Shown here piece after piece: positions 6,549 to 14,672 of a stretch of DNA of 55,555 nucleotides (position 1 is the first letter of the stretch; each line of letters opens with the position of its first letter). Made by a program: the position numbers and the translations under genes. The notes beneath the pieces were generated by a model. The model did not search any database. It saw only the letters and a list, made by a program, of their open reading frames with translations, and was not told the origin of the DNA. This stretch comes from an uncultured Prevotellaceae bacterium (GTDB taxonomy: Bacteria > Bacteroidota > Bacteroidia > Bacteroidales > Bacteroidaceae): positions 1 through 55,555 of the forward strand of contig OMRP01000015.1 of assembly GCA_900313615.1 (NCBI GenBank), given 5' to 3'.

Positions 6549-8744
6549 TTATTGTGCTTCGAGGAGGAGGACGCGGCTGGACCAGTCGTTTTTCTTGCCC
6601 CACTCCACTTCGTTGCGGTAAGGCATTTCGAGGCCGCGAGTCATGAGGTATTCGCCGGAGTAGACCTGGCCCTCGCAGTCGAGTGGTTGGAGGTCGATGC
6701 GGTTGAGCTCATGCACACGATAGGAGCGTGCGGCATCGAGACCCGCCATTTTTACACGCGGGAGATGCTCATTCTGGAACGACTCCGTCTTCCACCAGTA
6801 GAACACCGCCTTGTCTTTCTGTTCCGTGACATACATCATCGAAGCCAACCCGAGATGGTCGTAGGGTGAGACGAGACGGTAGATGTCGCCAAACTGTACG
6901 ATGGGACGAATCTGTTTGTATTCAGCTATGGCGTTGCGACATAACGTTTTTTCCTCTTCCGTCATGTTCTTCGGTTGTATCTCCATGCCCAGTCGTCCGC
7001 TCATCGCCACGTCGATGCGGTATTTGAGCGCCGTAGTGCGGAACACCGTATGGTTCGGTGTTGCCGAGATATGGCTTGCCATGGCGATGGCCGGGAAGAA
7101 ATAAGATGTGCCCCACTGCATATAGATACGTTGCAACGCATCGGTGTTGTCGCTCACCCAAAACTCATCGAACCACGGCATGACACCCCAGTTGGCCCTG
7201 CCACCACCGCTGGCACAAGCCTGGATGGTGAGATCGGGATATTTCTCGCGTATGCGTTTGCATGTCGCCTCGAAGCCACGGTGATAAGCGATGTAGAGAT
7301 GGCTCTGGTCCGCCAACGGGAGGTATTGGCTACCGTGATTCATGATGGCCATGTTAGCATCCCATTTGATATAGTCGATTTCCGGATACTGTGACATCAG
7401 TTTGTCGACCACGCCGAAAACGAAGTCCTGCACCTTGGGATTGGACAGGTCGAGCACCAGTTGCGTGCCTCCACGTCCGAGCACCGGGTCGCGTTGCGGT
7501 GCCTTAATGATCCAGTCAGGATGTTGCTCATATAGTTCACTCACCGTATTCGTCATCTCCGGTTCAATCCATATACCGAACTTGATGCCATGTTTCTTCG
7601 CATCGCGAATAAGCCCATCGATGCCCTCCGGCAGTTTGGTGCGGTCAATCTCCCAGTCGCCAAGCGACGAGTTGTCGGTCTTGCGCGGATATTTGACACC
7701 GAACCATCCATCATCCATGACGAACAGTTCGCCACCCATGTCGGCTATGTCGCCCATCATCTGGTCCATGCCCTGCTGGTTGATGTCGAAATACACCCCT
7801 TCCCATGAGTTGAGCAGGATTTTCCGTTCGCGGTCACCGTGCATCATCATGTATTTGCGTCCCCATCTGTGGAAGTTGCGTGAAGCCCCCGACAGTCCTT
7901 CGCAGCTGAAAGTGAGCGCCAATCTAGGTGTGATGAATTTCTCCCCCTTCTTCAGATGGTATTCTGAATTGTCTTCGTTGATGCCCGCAAAGAAATAGTG
8001 GTATTCGGTGTCATCGGTCTCTACCTTCAGTCGGTAGTTGCCACTGTAACAGAGTGCCGCGCCGATTACCTCGCCTTGGTTCTCACGAGCCTTGCCATCG
8101 AGCGAGAACATCACTTCGGCATGGTCGGTATGTGAATTGCGCACCCCGTCCTTGTTTTTAATCACTTTTTGGCCTGGCTGAACAGGTTCCTCCACCAGTC
8201 GTGCTTCGTTGGCCCACGAGCCATAGAGGTGAGACATCCACACATTGCCGCGCCTTATAGGGAGCATGGCCGAGGCGAACTGTGTGAGAGTGACGGTAGA
8301 TTTCTCATTGTTGGTGATTTCCGTCCATGTCTCTATCATGTCGACATCGTTATAAGCCTTGTAGCAGAGGTCGACCGTGACGGGATACACCTTATCTTTA
8401 AGGTGGATGCGTGTGACGGAGCCGCCCCGTTCGGAGGTCGTCGATGTGCCAGTGACCTCAAGTTGCGTACTCATGTTGCCATCAGCATGTTTGATGGCGA
8501 GAGCCACCTCTGCCGGTGTGTTCATGCCGTAAGCCGGGTAGGCATCCATACGTCCTTCGGCATGGCGCTGCACATGGTTGAGGTCGGCGGCAGGCAATTT
8601 GGCACCGAAATAGACATATTCGGGCTGTTTTCCGTTGTCAGCATTGAGCACGAGCGAGATGTTTTTCGTTTGGATGGTGACAGGGCCCGCCATAGTCAGC
8701 ATTGTGGCCATCAGCACGGCGAGCATGAAAATTGTTCTCTTCAT
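6549..8744 (-). CDS. GH36-type alpha-galactosidase, secreted
   Basis: The protein has 731 residues, usual for GH36. Signal peptide is MKRTIFMLAVLMATMLTMAG. A beta-sandwich N-terminal domain (about 25-300) is followed by a (beta/alpha)8 barrel with MDDGWFG (343-349), FGIWIEPEM (about 389-397), YIKWDANM with nucleophile Asp462, CASGGGR (510-516) and WVSDNTDA with acid/base Asp532, then a C-terminal beta domain. Known role of the family: retaining hydrolysis of terminal alpha-1,6-galactose from raffinose-type sugars or galactomannan. The signal peptide places it in the periplasm or at the surface. It has its own promoter box (8795-8802) and no carbohydrate genes directly beside it, so the substrate is inferred from family only. 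Confidence 0.93.
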   Translation of the reverse strand: MKRTIFMLAVLMATMLTMAGPVTIQTKNISLVLNADNGKQPEYVYFGAKLPAADLNHVQRHAEGRMDAYPAYGMNTPAEVALAIKHADGNMSTQLEVTGTSTTSERGGSVTRIHLKDKVYPVTVDLCYKAYNDVDMIETWTEITNNEKSTVTLTQFASAMLPIRRGNVWMSHLYGSWANEARLVEEPVQPGQKVIKNKDGVRNSHTDHAEVMFSLDGKARENQGEVIGAALCYSGNYRLKVETDDTEYHYFFAGINEDNSEYHLKKGEKFITPRLALTFSCEGLSGASRNFHRWGRKYMMMHGDRERKILLNSWEGVYFDINQQGMDQMMGDIADMGGELFVMDDGWFGVKYPRKTDNSSLGDWEIDRTKLPEGIDGLIRDAKKHGIKFGIWIEPEMTNTVSELYEQHPDWIIKAPQRDPVLGRGGTQLVLDLSNPKVQDFVFGVVDKLMSQYPEIDYIKWDANMAIMNHGSQYLPLADQSHLYIAYHRGFEATCKRIREKYPDLTIQACASGGGRANWGVMPWFDEFWVSDNTDALQRIYMQWGTSYFFPAIAMASHISATPNHTVFRTTALKYRIDVAMSGRLGMEIQPKNMTEEEKTLCRNAIAEYKQIRPIVQFGDIYRLVSPYDHLGLASMMYVTEQKDKAVFYWWKTESFQNEHLPRVKMAGLDAARSYRVHELNRIDLQPLDCEGQVYSGEYLMTRGLEMPYRNEVEWGKKNDWSSRVLLLEAQ

Positions 8745-8794
8745 AGGGTGTGTGGGAGTAAGTTTTTTGGTTATAAGGGTTTAGAGGTTGTTTG

Positions 8795-8802
8795 CAAAAA
8801 TA
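8795..8802 (-). promoter_or_regulatory. -7 box (TATTTTTG) of the alpha-galactosidase gene
   Basis: An exact TAnnTTTG match about 50 nt upstream of the start. The upstream gene's terminator ends only a few bases away (T-run 8803-8809), so the -33 position falls in the terminator stem. Confidence 0.6.
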
Positions 8803-8836
8803 CGAAAAAAAGGTCAACCCTTATGTGGTTGACCTT
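8803..8836 (-). terminator. Intrinsic terminator of the second FGE-like gene
   Basis: AAGGTCAACC (8810-8819) and GGTTGACCTT (8827-8836) form a perfect 10-bp stem. On the minus strand a T-run follows (8803-8809). Confidence 0.8.
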
Positions 8837-8883
8837 CCTTATTTTTATAGGATGTCAAAATAGTATCAACAATGGATAATTAT

Positions 8884-8990
8884 TTATTAAAGAGTTTATG
8901 AGTTTGTGAGTTTGGACGAATGACGTTTTTAGGAGTGGAGGAGTAAAAGGAGTGAAAGGAGTGAAGACGAATGATTATTATAGGAGTGTA
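8884..8990. repeat. Degenerate short tandem repeats (GAGTTTNT, GGAGTGAAA)
   Basis: Two adjoining low-complexity runs: GAGTTTAT GAGTTTGT GAGTTTGG, then GGAGTGGA GGAGTAAAA GGAGTGAAA GGAGTGAAGACGAATGA. They lie between the terminator and the 3' end of the FGE-like gene. No gene is visible in them. Confidence 0.7.
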
Positions 8991-9008
8991 GACATATGAG
9001 GGGTTAAC

Positions 9009-9788
9009 TCAATGCTTTTGTGGGTGGTCCATGGCGAGTCGCAGCCCGATGTACGGGTTGGAGTCGGTGAGTTGTCCATAGGAGCGGTGATACACGATAG
9101 CCTGTCGTTCGTTGTTGATATATCCCCCGCCTCTATATACGAAGAGGTATCCCCCATCTGTAGGTTGCAGTTTGGGCTCCGTGCCATAGCGTGAGAAGCC
9201 TGTGGAAGTCCACTCCCACACGTTACCCGTCATGTCATATAGTCCCAGTTCATTAGCTTTCTTCGTCTTTACGGGATGCGTAAAGCGTCCGTCCCTTTGT
9301 ATCCATGCTACCTCGTCGCATTCGTCAGAACCCGCATAGAGTGTTCCTTTGGAAAATCGTCCGCCCCGTGCTGCATATTCCCATTCCGCCTCAGTAGGCA
9401 GTCGGAACGAGAGGTTCGTCAGTTCGTTGAGTCGGTCAATGAAACGTTGGCACTGTCCCCAGTTTATTTGCTCCACCGGATTCTGGTCGTCGCCGGTGAA
9501 TCGCGAGGGGTTGCTGCCCATGACCGCCTGCCAAAGAGCCTGTGTCACTTCCGTCTCTCCAATGATGAAATCTGCCACCTCGACCTGATGTGCCGGTGCG
9601 TCGGTGGAGAAATACAGTTCGGAGGTGACATCGTGTCCCATATCATAAGAGCCGCCCTTGACCTCTACCATGATGAAAGTGACGCCATTAACGGAAGCGG
9701 AATAAAGTTTTGGTTTCCCTTGATTTTGAGATTTGGCTGTCATGGCAAAAAAGCACATCATGGCAACCATCATCGCTAGTTTTTTCAT
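9009..9788 (-). CDS. FGE/SUMF1-like secreted protein lacking the catalytic cysteines
   Basis: The protein has 259 residues from the start at 9788 (signal peptide MKKLAMMVAMMCFFAMTAKS). The FGE-sulfatase fold is intact: GGSYDMGHD, TEVTQALWQAVMGSNPSRF, RLPTEAEWEYAARGG, ELGLYDMTGNVWEWTS, RGGGYINNERQAIVYHRS, ending YIGLRLAM. In true formylglycine-generating enzymes the segment after RGGS holds the copper-binding cysteines; here it has none, so formylglycine chemistry is unlikely. A structural, binding or GldJ/K-like role is possible. The upstream ATGs in frame fall in a GGTAAAA repeat tract and would encode an artificial LLPFF-rich leader, so I reject them. It is transcribed alone from a TACTTTTG box at 9821-9828. 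Confidence 0.88.
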   Translation of the reverse strand: MKKLAMMVAMMCFFAMTAKSQNQGKPKLYSASVNGVTFIMVEVKGGSYDMGHDVTSELYFSTDAPAHQVEVADFIIGETEVTQALWQAVMGSNPSRFTGDDQNPVEQINWGQCQRFIDRLNELTNLSFRLPTEAEWEYAARGGRFSKGTLYAGSDECDEVAWIQRDGRFTHPVKTKKANELGLYDMTGNVWEWTSTGFSRYGTEPKLQPTDGGYLFVYRGGGYINNERQAIVYHRSYGQLTDSNPYIGLRLAMDHPQKH

Positions 9789-9820
9789 TATGTTGTTTGT
9801 TCGTTTTCTCATTGAAGGTG

Positions 9821-9828
9821 CAAAAGTA
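9821..9828 (-). promoter_or_regulatory. -7 box (TACTTTTG) of the second FGE-like gene
   Basis: A minus-strand TAnnTTTG match 33 nt upstream of the ATG. Confidence 0.6.
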
Positions 9829-9852
9829 CTGCAAAAAAACGGCAAAAAAGAA

Positions 9853-9930
9853 TGAAACGGTTTAAAAAAAGGTAAAAGGGTAAAAAAAGGTAAAAGGATA
9901 AAAAAGTAAAAAGGGTAAAAAAGGAGAAAG
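9853..9930. repeat. Low-complexity GGTAAAA-type repeat tract
   Basis: Repeated GGTAAAA, GGATAAAA and AGTAAAA units with roughly 7-9-base spacing, lying between the P-ATPase 3' end and the FGE-like gene promoter. Confidence 0.75.
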
Positions 9931-10012
9931 AATGGTAACAAGGGTGCCGTGGCACTGCACCATACTCAACAAGAGGGAGGACGAAGAAGGAGGAAGGACG
10001 AGAGGTGAGATA

Positions 10013-11941
10013 TCAGCGATGGTAGTTGCGGAGACGGAGGCTGTTGAGCACCACGCTGAGGGAAGAGCATGCCATGAGGGCACTGGCCCACATCGGCGTA
10101 AGTTGAAAGTCGACGCCGAAGATGCGCAGCGCTCCCGCCGCCACGGGTATGGCGAGTGCGTTGTAGACGAACGCCCAAAACAAATTTTGGTGAATCATCG
10201 CCACCGTACGACGTGAAAGATCCACCGCCTCGGGCAGTCGTCGCAGGTCGTCGCCCATGAGCGTCAGTTGTGCCACATCGATGGCCACGTCCGCCCCCTT
10301 GGCCATGGCGATGCCCACGTCGGCCCGTGCGATGGCCGCCGAGTCGTTTACCCCATCGCCCACCATCGCCACATGATGACCTTCTTGACGGAGTCTGTGC
10401 ACCAGTTGTTCTTTATCCTCCGGTTTCACCCCACTCTGCCAGTGTTCGATGCCCGTAAGTTGCGCCCAGTGTGCCACCGCCTCTTCATGGTCGCCACTCA
10501 TCAAATACACCTCGACACCCATATCCGTCAGTTGGCGCATCGCCTCAGTAGCATGCGGCTTGAGCGTCTCGCGCTCTTCGAGCGGCAAACTGTCAGCCTT
10601 GGTAAAGTCCACCTGTTGGTTGGGTATGGTGAGCGTGCCCGTCTTGTCGATGACCAGAGCGTCGATACGCCGAATATTCTCCAGCGCCGCCGCATCTTTT
10701 ACCAGTATGTTTTTCTCCGCCGCCCGTCCGATGCCCACCATGAGCGCCGTAGGAGTAGCCAATCCCATGGCACAGGGACAAGCCACCACCATCACCGTTA
10801 TCGCAGACAGGACAGCCTCGGGCAATCGCCCTGCGCCGCCAATGAGCAGCCATAGCACGAAGGAGAGTGCCGCCAGTGCCAGCACCGTGGGAACGAAGAT
10901 GGCAGCCATGCGGTCGGCCACACGTTGCACGGGAGCCTTGCTGTCCTGCGCTTGCCTCACCTGCTCTATCATCTGGGCCACCGCCGTCTGCTCGCCCGTG
11001 CGCCTTGCCCTCATCTGTAGTTTACCCTGACGAAGGATGGTGCCCGCCATCAACGAGTCAGCCCGTCGTTTGCCCACCGGCGCCGGTTCCCCAGTGAGCA
11101 TCGATTCATCCACATAAGCCGCATCGGCCGTCATGAAACTCTCCGCCGTCACCACCGCCCCATCGACAGGAATTTTCTCCCCTGCCCTCACCTCGAGCAC
11201 ATCACCCGGCGTGATGGTGGAAACAGGCACCTCATCGATATGGCCGTCGCGCACCAGACGAGCCGTCTTCGGAGCCAACGACATCAGACGTCGCAGGCTA
11301 CCAGCCGTGGCCCTTCGTGCGCGTTGTTCGAGCACCCGTCCGGTGAGGACAAAGGCGATGATCATTACCGCCGCATCGAAATAGGTATGCCATGAAGCCG
11401 TTCCCCACAGCCGGTCGCCCCAAAATGTATTCACCGTGCTAAAGAGGAAAGCGATGGTGGTGGACAGAGCCACGAGCGAGTCCATGGACAGCAGGCCATG
11501 GCGTATTTGTTTGGCTGCCTTAACATAAAACGAACGTCCGCACGCCACCATGCTCACGAGGGCGAGCGCCAATGACAGTTGGTTGGCGGCATCCCGTCCA
11601 CCCACATTAACCCATCCCATGGAAAGCGCCATGACCAAGGCAGCCAACAACCATGCCAAGACTGTACGTCGCAGCAGACGTCGGTATTCGTCGCGCTCCA
11701 ATTCCTCTACACGTTGTTCCTCCTCAACCACCATGTCGAAACCGATGTCGTTGAGTGCCCCTTTCATCTGGGCAGGAGAGGCGGTCTTTGGGTCATAGTC
11801 CACCACGGCATGTCGTGCGGTAAGGCTCACCGAGACCCCATTCACGCCAGGCATCTCGCGCAGTGTCTTCTCCACATGCGCCTGGCACGAGGCGCAAGCC
11901 ATACCAACGACAGGGAACGTTTGTTTCATATTTTTTGCCAT
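10013..11941 (-). CDS. copA: Short Cu+-type P1B-ATPase, nucleotide-binding domain apparently missing
   Basis: The protein has 642 residues. An HMA metal-binding domain is at the N-terminus (GMACASC, Cys16 and Cys19). Paired helices and a TGE actuator follow (ESMLTGEP, TGE 283-285). The transmembrane CPC is at 388-390, phosphorylation Asp432 in DKTGT, SGD at 482-484 and GDGVNDSAA at 528-536; C-terminal membrane helices include NLFWAFVYN. This order defines a copper exporter. Unusually, only about 45 residues separate DKTGT from SGD. Typical Cu-ATPases have a nucleotide-binding domain of over 100 residues there, with an HP dipeptide and GxGxxG; neither is present. The frame is intact and all other motifs are good, so this does not look like decay. 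MKQTF at 11929 is an alternative start. Confidence 0.9.
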   Translation of the reverse strand: MAKNMKQTFPVVGMACASCQAHVEKTLREMPGVNGVSVSLTARHAVVDYDPKTASPAQMKGALNDIGFDMVVEEEQRVEELERDEYRRLLRRTVLAWLLAALVMALSMGWVNVGGRDAANQLSLALALVSMVACGRSFYVKAAKQIRHGLLSMDSLVALSTTIAFLFSTVNTFWGDRLWGTASWHTYFDAAVMIIAFVLTGRVLEQRARRATAGSLRRLMSLAPKTARLVRDGHIDEVPVSTITPGDVLEVRAGEKIPVDGAVVTAESFMTADAAYVDESMLTGEPAPVGKRRADSLMAGTILRQGKLQMRARRTGEQTAVAQMIEQVRQAQDSKAPVQRVADRMAAIFVPTVLALAALSFVLWLLIGGAGRLPEAVLSAITVMVVACPCAMGLATPTALMVGIGRAAEKNILVKDAAALENIRRIDALVIDKTGTLTIPNQQVDFTKADSLPLEERETLKPHATEAMRQLTDMGVEVYLMSGDHEEAVAHWAQLTGIEHWQSGVKPEDKEQLVHRLRQEGHHVAMVGDGVNDSAAIARADVGIAMAKGADVAIDVAQLTLMGDDLRRLPEAVDLSRRTVAMIHQNLFWAFVYNALAIPVAAGALRIFGVDFQLTPMWASALMACSSLSVVLNSLRLRNYHR

Positions 11942-11957
11942 TTGTTATCTTAACATG

Positions 11958-11965
11958 CAAAAGTA
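11958..11965 (-). promoter_or_regulatory. -7 box (TACTTTTG) of the P-ATPase gene
   Basis: A minus-strand TAnnTTTG match 17 nt upstream of the first ATG. No copper-responsive operator (CopY or CueR type) was recognised. Confidence 0.55.
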
Positions 11966-12009
11966 GCGAAAAATAAGGAAAGAGCAGCAATCATAAAATG
12001 ATTTTTCAC

Positions 12010-12017
12010 TATTTTTG
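12010..12017 (+). promoter_or_regulatory. -7 box (TATTTTTG) of the DUF3237-esterase pair
   Basis: An exact match 53 nt upstream of the ATG at 12070, back to back with the P-ATPase promoter. Confidence 0.6.
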
Positions 12018-12069
12018 CACCATGCTGAAAGATAAAAGAAAGAAAGAAAAAACAAATAACTACAAACTT

Positions 12070-12576
12070 ATGAAAAGGCTATTATTATCAACATTGATGG
12101 CTCTGACCGCCATAGGTATGGCAAAGGCCCAAGACGAGACGCCCCAACTCGAGTATGTCATGGAACTGAAGGTGAACTGCGAGGGAGCCTACCAAGTTGG
12201 CCAGACCTCCCATGGTAACCGTTTCGTCATCCCCATCGTAGGTGGTACATTCGAAGGTCCCGAGTTACGAGGCACCATTCTTCCCGGCGGTGCCGACTAT
12301 CAATTGCAAGACCAAGCCCACGGCCGCACCGAGGTTGAGGCCATCTATAGCATCAAGACCGACGATGGCGTATTTATCCATATCCGCAACAAGGGACTCA
12401 TCTGCATGGGTAAGGACGACAACGGAGCACCCCAGTTTTATTTCCGCACCACTCCACAGTTTGAGGCGCCTCAAGACAGCAAATACGCTTGGCTGAACAA
12501 TGCCATTTTCGTATGCCAACCCAGCATGGGTGGCGGCGGAGGTGCCATCTGCCTGAAAATATGGAAGGTGAAATAA
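12070..12576 (+). CDS. Secreted DUF3237-family protein
   Basis: The protein has 168 residues, starting at MKRLLLSTLMALTAIGMAKA (signal peptide). The earlier in-frame ATG at 11998 would place a non-signal stretch in front and overlaps the promoter. The body has the DUF3237 pattern: GNRFVIPIVGGTFEGPELRG, LPGGADYQL, a TDDGVFIHIRNKG core. The family is a small beta-barrel of unknown function, often beside esterases or hydrolases. Here it lies 74 nt upstream of a secreted alpha/beta hydrolase with no separate promoter box seen, so the two are probably cotranscribed and may act on the same ester substrate (inference). Confidence 0.85.
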   Translation: MKRLLLSTLMALTAIGMAKAQDETPQLEYVMELKVNCEGAYQVGQTSHGNRFVIPIVGGTFEGPELRGTILPGGADYQLQDQAHGRTEVEAIYSIKTDDGVFIHIRNKGLICMGKDDNGAPQFYFRTTPQFEAPQDSKYAWLNNAIFVCQPSMGGGGGAICLKIWKVK

Positions 12577-12650
12577 AGGAAAAGTGAAGAGTGATATATT
12601 TTAGTGGATATATATCGACAAAATAACATAATCAAATAATAAGAAAAAAG

Positions 12651-13538
12651 ATGAAAAGACTATTTTCCACCTTAGTTGTTTTGGCCATTGTAGGTGTTGC
12701 CAACGGCCAGAAGACACGTGTTATTGAAGAAGGCGGCTTGGGCCAATACAAAGCCATCATGAAAGAAGAGCCTTCTCTTGAGGCCCATACTGTCATCGTT
12801 CCCCAAGACCTGACGCCATTTGGTCCCGGTCATCGTCTGCCCGTCTTGGTATGGGGCAACGGAGCCTGCAACAATTCGCCTTTCGAGCACATCAAATTCC
12901 TCAACGAGATAGCCTCGCATGGCTATATCGTTGTGGCTACGGGTTTCATCCCCATGACCGACGAATGGTATCGTGGTCCTATGTCGAAGAGTGAGCAACA
13001 GATAGAGTCCATCGACTGGGTGATAGCCCAGAATGCCGACGAGCAATCGCTCTATTACAACAAGATAGACACGAAAAACATCTGTGTGGCAGGCATGTCG
13101 TGCGGTGGTCTTCAGACCTTGTTCAACTGTGCAGACCCACGCATCACCCTGCTGATGATTTGCAACAGTGGATTGTTCAACCAAGAGAATGCCGGCAGTG
13201 CCGTTGGTGGCATGCCCATGCCCCCAAAAGAAAAGCTGCAGGAGATACACACGCCTATCATGTATATGCTTGGCGGAGAGAAAGACATCGCCTACGGCAA
13301 TGGCATGGACGACTTCCACCGTATCAATCATGTGCCCGCCTGCGCCATCAACTACCCTGTGGGACATGGCGGCACCTATAGCCAGCCTCACGGAGGAGAG
13401 TTCACCGTAGCAGCGCTTGCATGGCTCGACTGGCAGATGAAGGGTGACTTGGAGGCAGCGAAAATGTTCCTCGGCAAGGACTGCGGACTTCTGAAACGCG
13501 AAGGTTGGAAGATTGAGAAGAACGCGGTGTTCGAGTAA
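12651..13538 (+). CDS. Secreted alpha/beta hydrolase (probable esterase)
   Basis: The protein has 295 residues with signal peptide MKRLFSTLVVLAIVGVANG. Alpha/beta-hydrolase features are VLVWGNGACNN (oxyanion region), GMSCGG (GxSxG nucleophile elbow, Ser followed by Cys), GGEKDIAY (likely acid Asp) and VGHGGTY (catalytic His). The overall pattern resembles chlorophyllase/dienelactone-hydrolase-like and fungal polysaccharide-esterase-like proteins. A role in deacetylating or deferuloylating plant polysaccharides fits the nearby xylan locus but is inference. It is downstream of the DUF3237 gene in a likely two-gene operon, which ends in a palindrome-rich region with a terminator-like hairpin at 13728-13761. 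Confidence 0.82.
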   Translation: MKRLFSTLVVLAIVGVANGQKTRVIEEGGLGQYKAIMKEEPSLEAHTVIVPQDLTPFGPGHRLPVLVWGNGACNNSPFEHIKFLNEIASHGYIVVATGFIPMTDEWYRGPMSKSEQQIESIDWVIAQNADEQSLYYNKIDTKNICVAGMSCGGLQTLFNCADPRITLLMICNSGLFNQENAGSAVGGMPMPPKEKLQEIHTPIMYMLGGEKDIAYGNGMDDFHRINHVPACAINYPVGHGGTYSQPHGGEFTVAALAWLDWQMKGDLEAAKMFLGKDCGLLKREGWKIEKNAVFE

Positions 13539-13544
13539 TATATA

Positions 13545-13808
13545 TACCCACCCCCGGCCCCTCCCCAAGGGAGGGGAGACCCACCACCAACTTTCTCTCC
13601 ATTATTTCGCACAGCTTTTTCGCCTACCCAACCCTCCCAAGGGGAGGGCTTCCAACCCATCCCTAAATCCCTTCCCAATTCTTGGGAAGGGACTTAACCG
13701 CTCCTACTCGTCGCTCAGGCATTAAGGTACCCTCGGACCATCAAAGGTCCGGGGTATTTTTGGAGCCCCTCCCCCGGCCCCTCCCCAAGGGGAGGCCCTA
13801 CCCCTCCA
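13545..13808. repeat. Cluster of four GC-rich palindromic elements
   Basis: Elements at 13545-13582, 13625-13652, 13668-13692 and 13763-13808 share cores such as CCCCTCCCCAAGGGAGGGG, CCCTCCCAAGGGGAGGG and TCCCTTCCCAATTCTTGGGA. They fill the gap between the convergent esterase and methyltransferase genes; no gene is visible in 13539-13877. Confidence 0.8.
13728..13761 (+). terminator. Candidate terminator of the DUF3237-esterase operon
   Basis: TACCCTCGGACC, loop ATCAAA, GGTCCGGGGTA with one bulge, followed by TTTTT at 13757-13761. Confidence 0.65.
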
Positions 13809-13877
13809 GGATGGGAAAGATACTCTTTTGTCCCACTCTTCCATGAGAGAGAATATGGAGAGAAAGGGTATTATGAG

Positions 13878-14672
13878 TCAGCGGGTTCGTAGGCTCCAGA
13901 AGGCGACGGCAGCGGCGGCAGCAACATTGAGAGAGTCGACACCATGAGCCATGGGTATGCGTGCCACATAATCGGCTGAGGTAATGGTCTCATGAGGCAG
14001 ACCATCACCTTCCGTACCCATGATGATGGCCAGACGCGGTTCCGTAACAAGTGTGGGGTCATCAACAGCCACCGAATTATCGGTAAGCGCCATGGCCACC
14101 GTGCGGAACCCGAGTTGATGAAGGTCGGTCAGAGGTCTATCCAGCCATGTCCATGGCAATAGGAACACCGACCCCATCGACACCCGTATGGCACGACGGT
14201 TGAGTGGGTCACAAGCGTTTGTAGTCATCAGCACGCCATCGATGCCCAATGCCGCTGCCGAGCGGAAGATGGCCCCGATATTCGTGGTGTCCACGACCCC
14301 ATCAATGATGACCACACGTCGTGCGTCACGACACACCTCCTCGACCGACGGCAATGGTCGTCGCCGCATGGCACAAAGCACGCCACGCGTGAGCGTATAG
14401 CCCGTAAGTTGCGCCAACAGTTGGCGTTCGCCCGTATATACTGGTATATCGCCACAACGGGCTATGATGTCGGCGGCATCGCCCATGATATGCCTGCGTT
14501 CACAGAGGAGTGCCATCGGTTCATAACCCGCATCGAGCGCCACACGAATCACCTTCGGACTCTCGGCGATGAACAGTCCTTTTTCTGGTTCAAGACGGTT
14601 GCGTAGTTGCGCCTCGGTGAGTGTGGAAAAAATGTCCACACCCGATTGGTTGAGCGATGTTATTTCAATCAT
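13878..14672 (-). CDS. SpoU/TrmH-family RNA 2'-O-methyltransferase
   Basis: The protein has 264 residues, the usual length for an RlmB/TrmH-like enzyme. An N-terminal substrate-binding domain (about 1-105) is followed by the SPOUT knot: motif 1 NIGAIFRSA (131-139), motif 2 GTEGDGLP (219-226), motif 3 IPMAHGVDSLNVAAA (239-253). The enzyme uses S-adenosylmethionine to methylate ribose 2'-OH in rRNA or tRNA; the target base cannot be read from sequence. The start overlaps the upstream gene's stop as ATGA (14669-14672), so translation is probably coupled to the isomerase-like gene, a pairing with no obvious metabolic logic. Confidence 0.92.
   Translation of the reverse strand: MIEITSLNQSGVDIFSTLTEAQLRNRLEPEKGLFIAESPKVIRVALDAGYEPMALLCERRHIMGDAADIIARCGDIPVYTGERQLLAQLTGYTLTRGVLCAMRRRPLPSVEEVCRDARRVVIIDGVVDTTNIGAIFRSAAALGIDGVLMTTNACDPLNRRAIRVSMGSVFLLPWTWLDRPLTDLHQLGFRTVAMALTDNSVAVDDPTLVTEPRLAIIMGTEGDGLPHETITSADYVARIPMAHGVDSLNVAAAAAVAFWSLRTR

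Noticed and set aside
9788-9941. N-terminal extension of the second FGE-like protein
   Set aside because: It is translated from the GGTAAAA repeat tract (LLPFF repeats) and lies upstream of the promoter box; the signal peptide begins at 9788.
12672-13568. Reverse ORF of 298 aa opposite the secreted esterase
   Set aside because: The plus strand has a signal peptide, a GxSxG elbow and a catalytic His; the reverse frame has nothing comparable.
13545-13808. Riboswitch or attachment site in the palindrome-rich gap
   Set aside because: The elements match palindromes elsewhere in the window and lie between convergent genes, where a riboswitch would have no target; no integrase is nearby.
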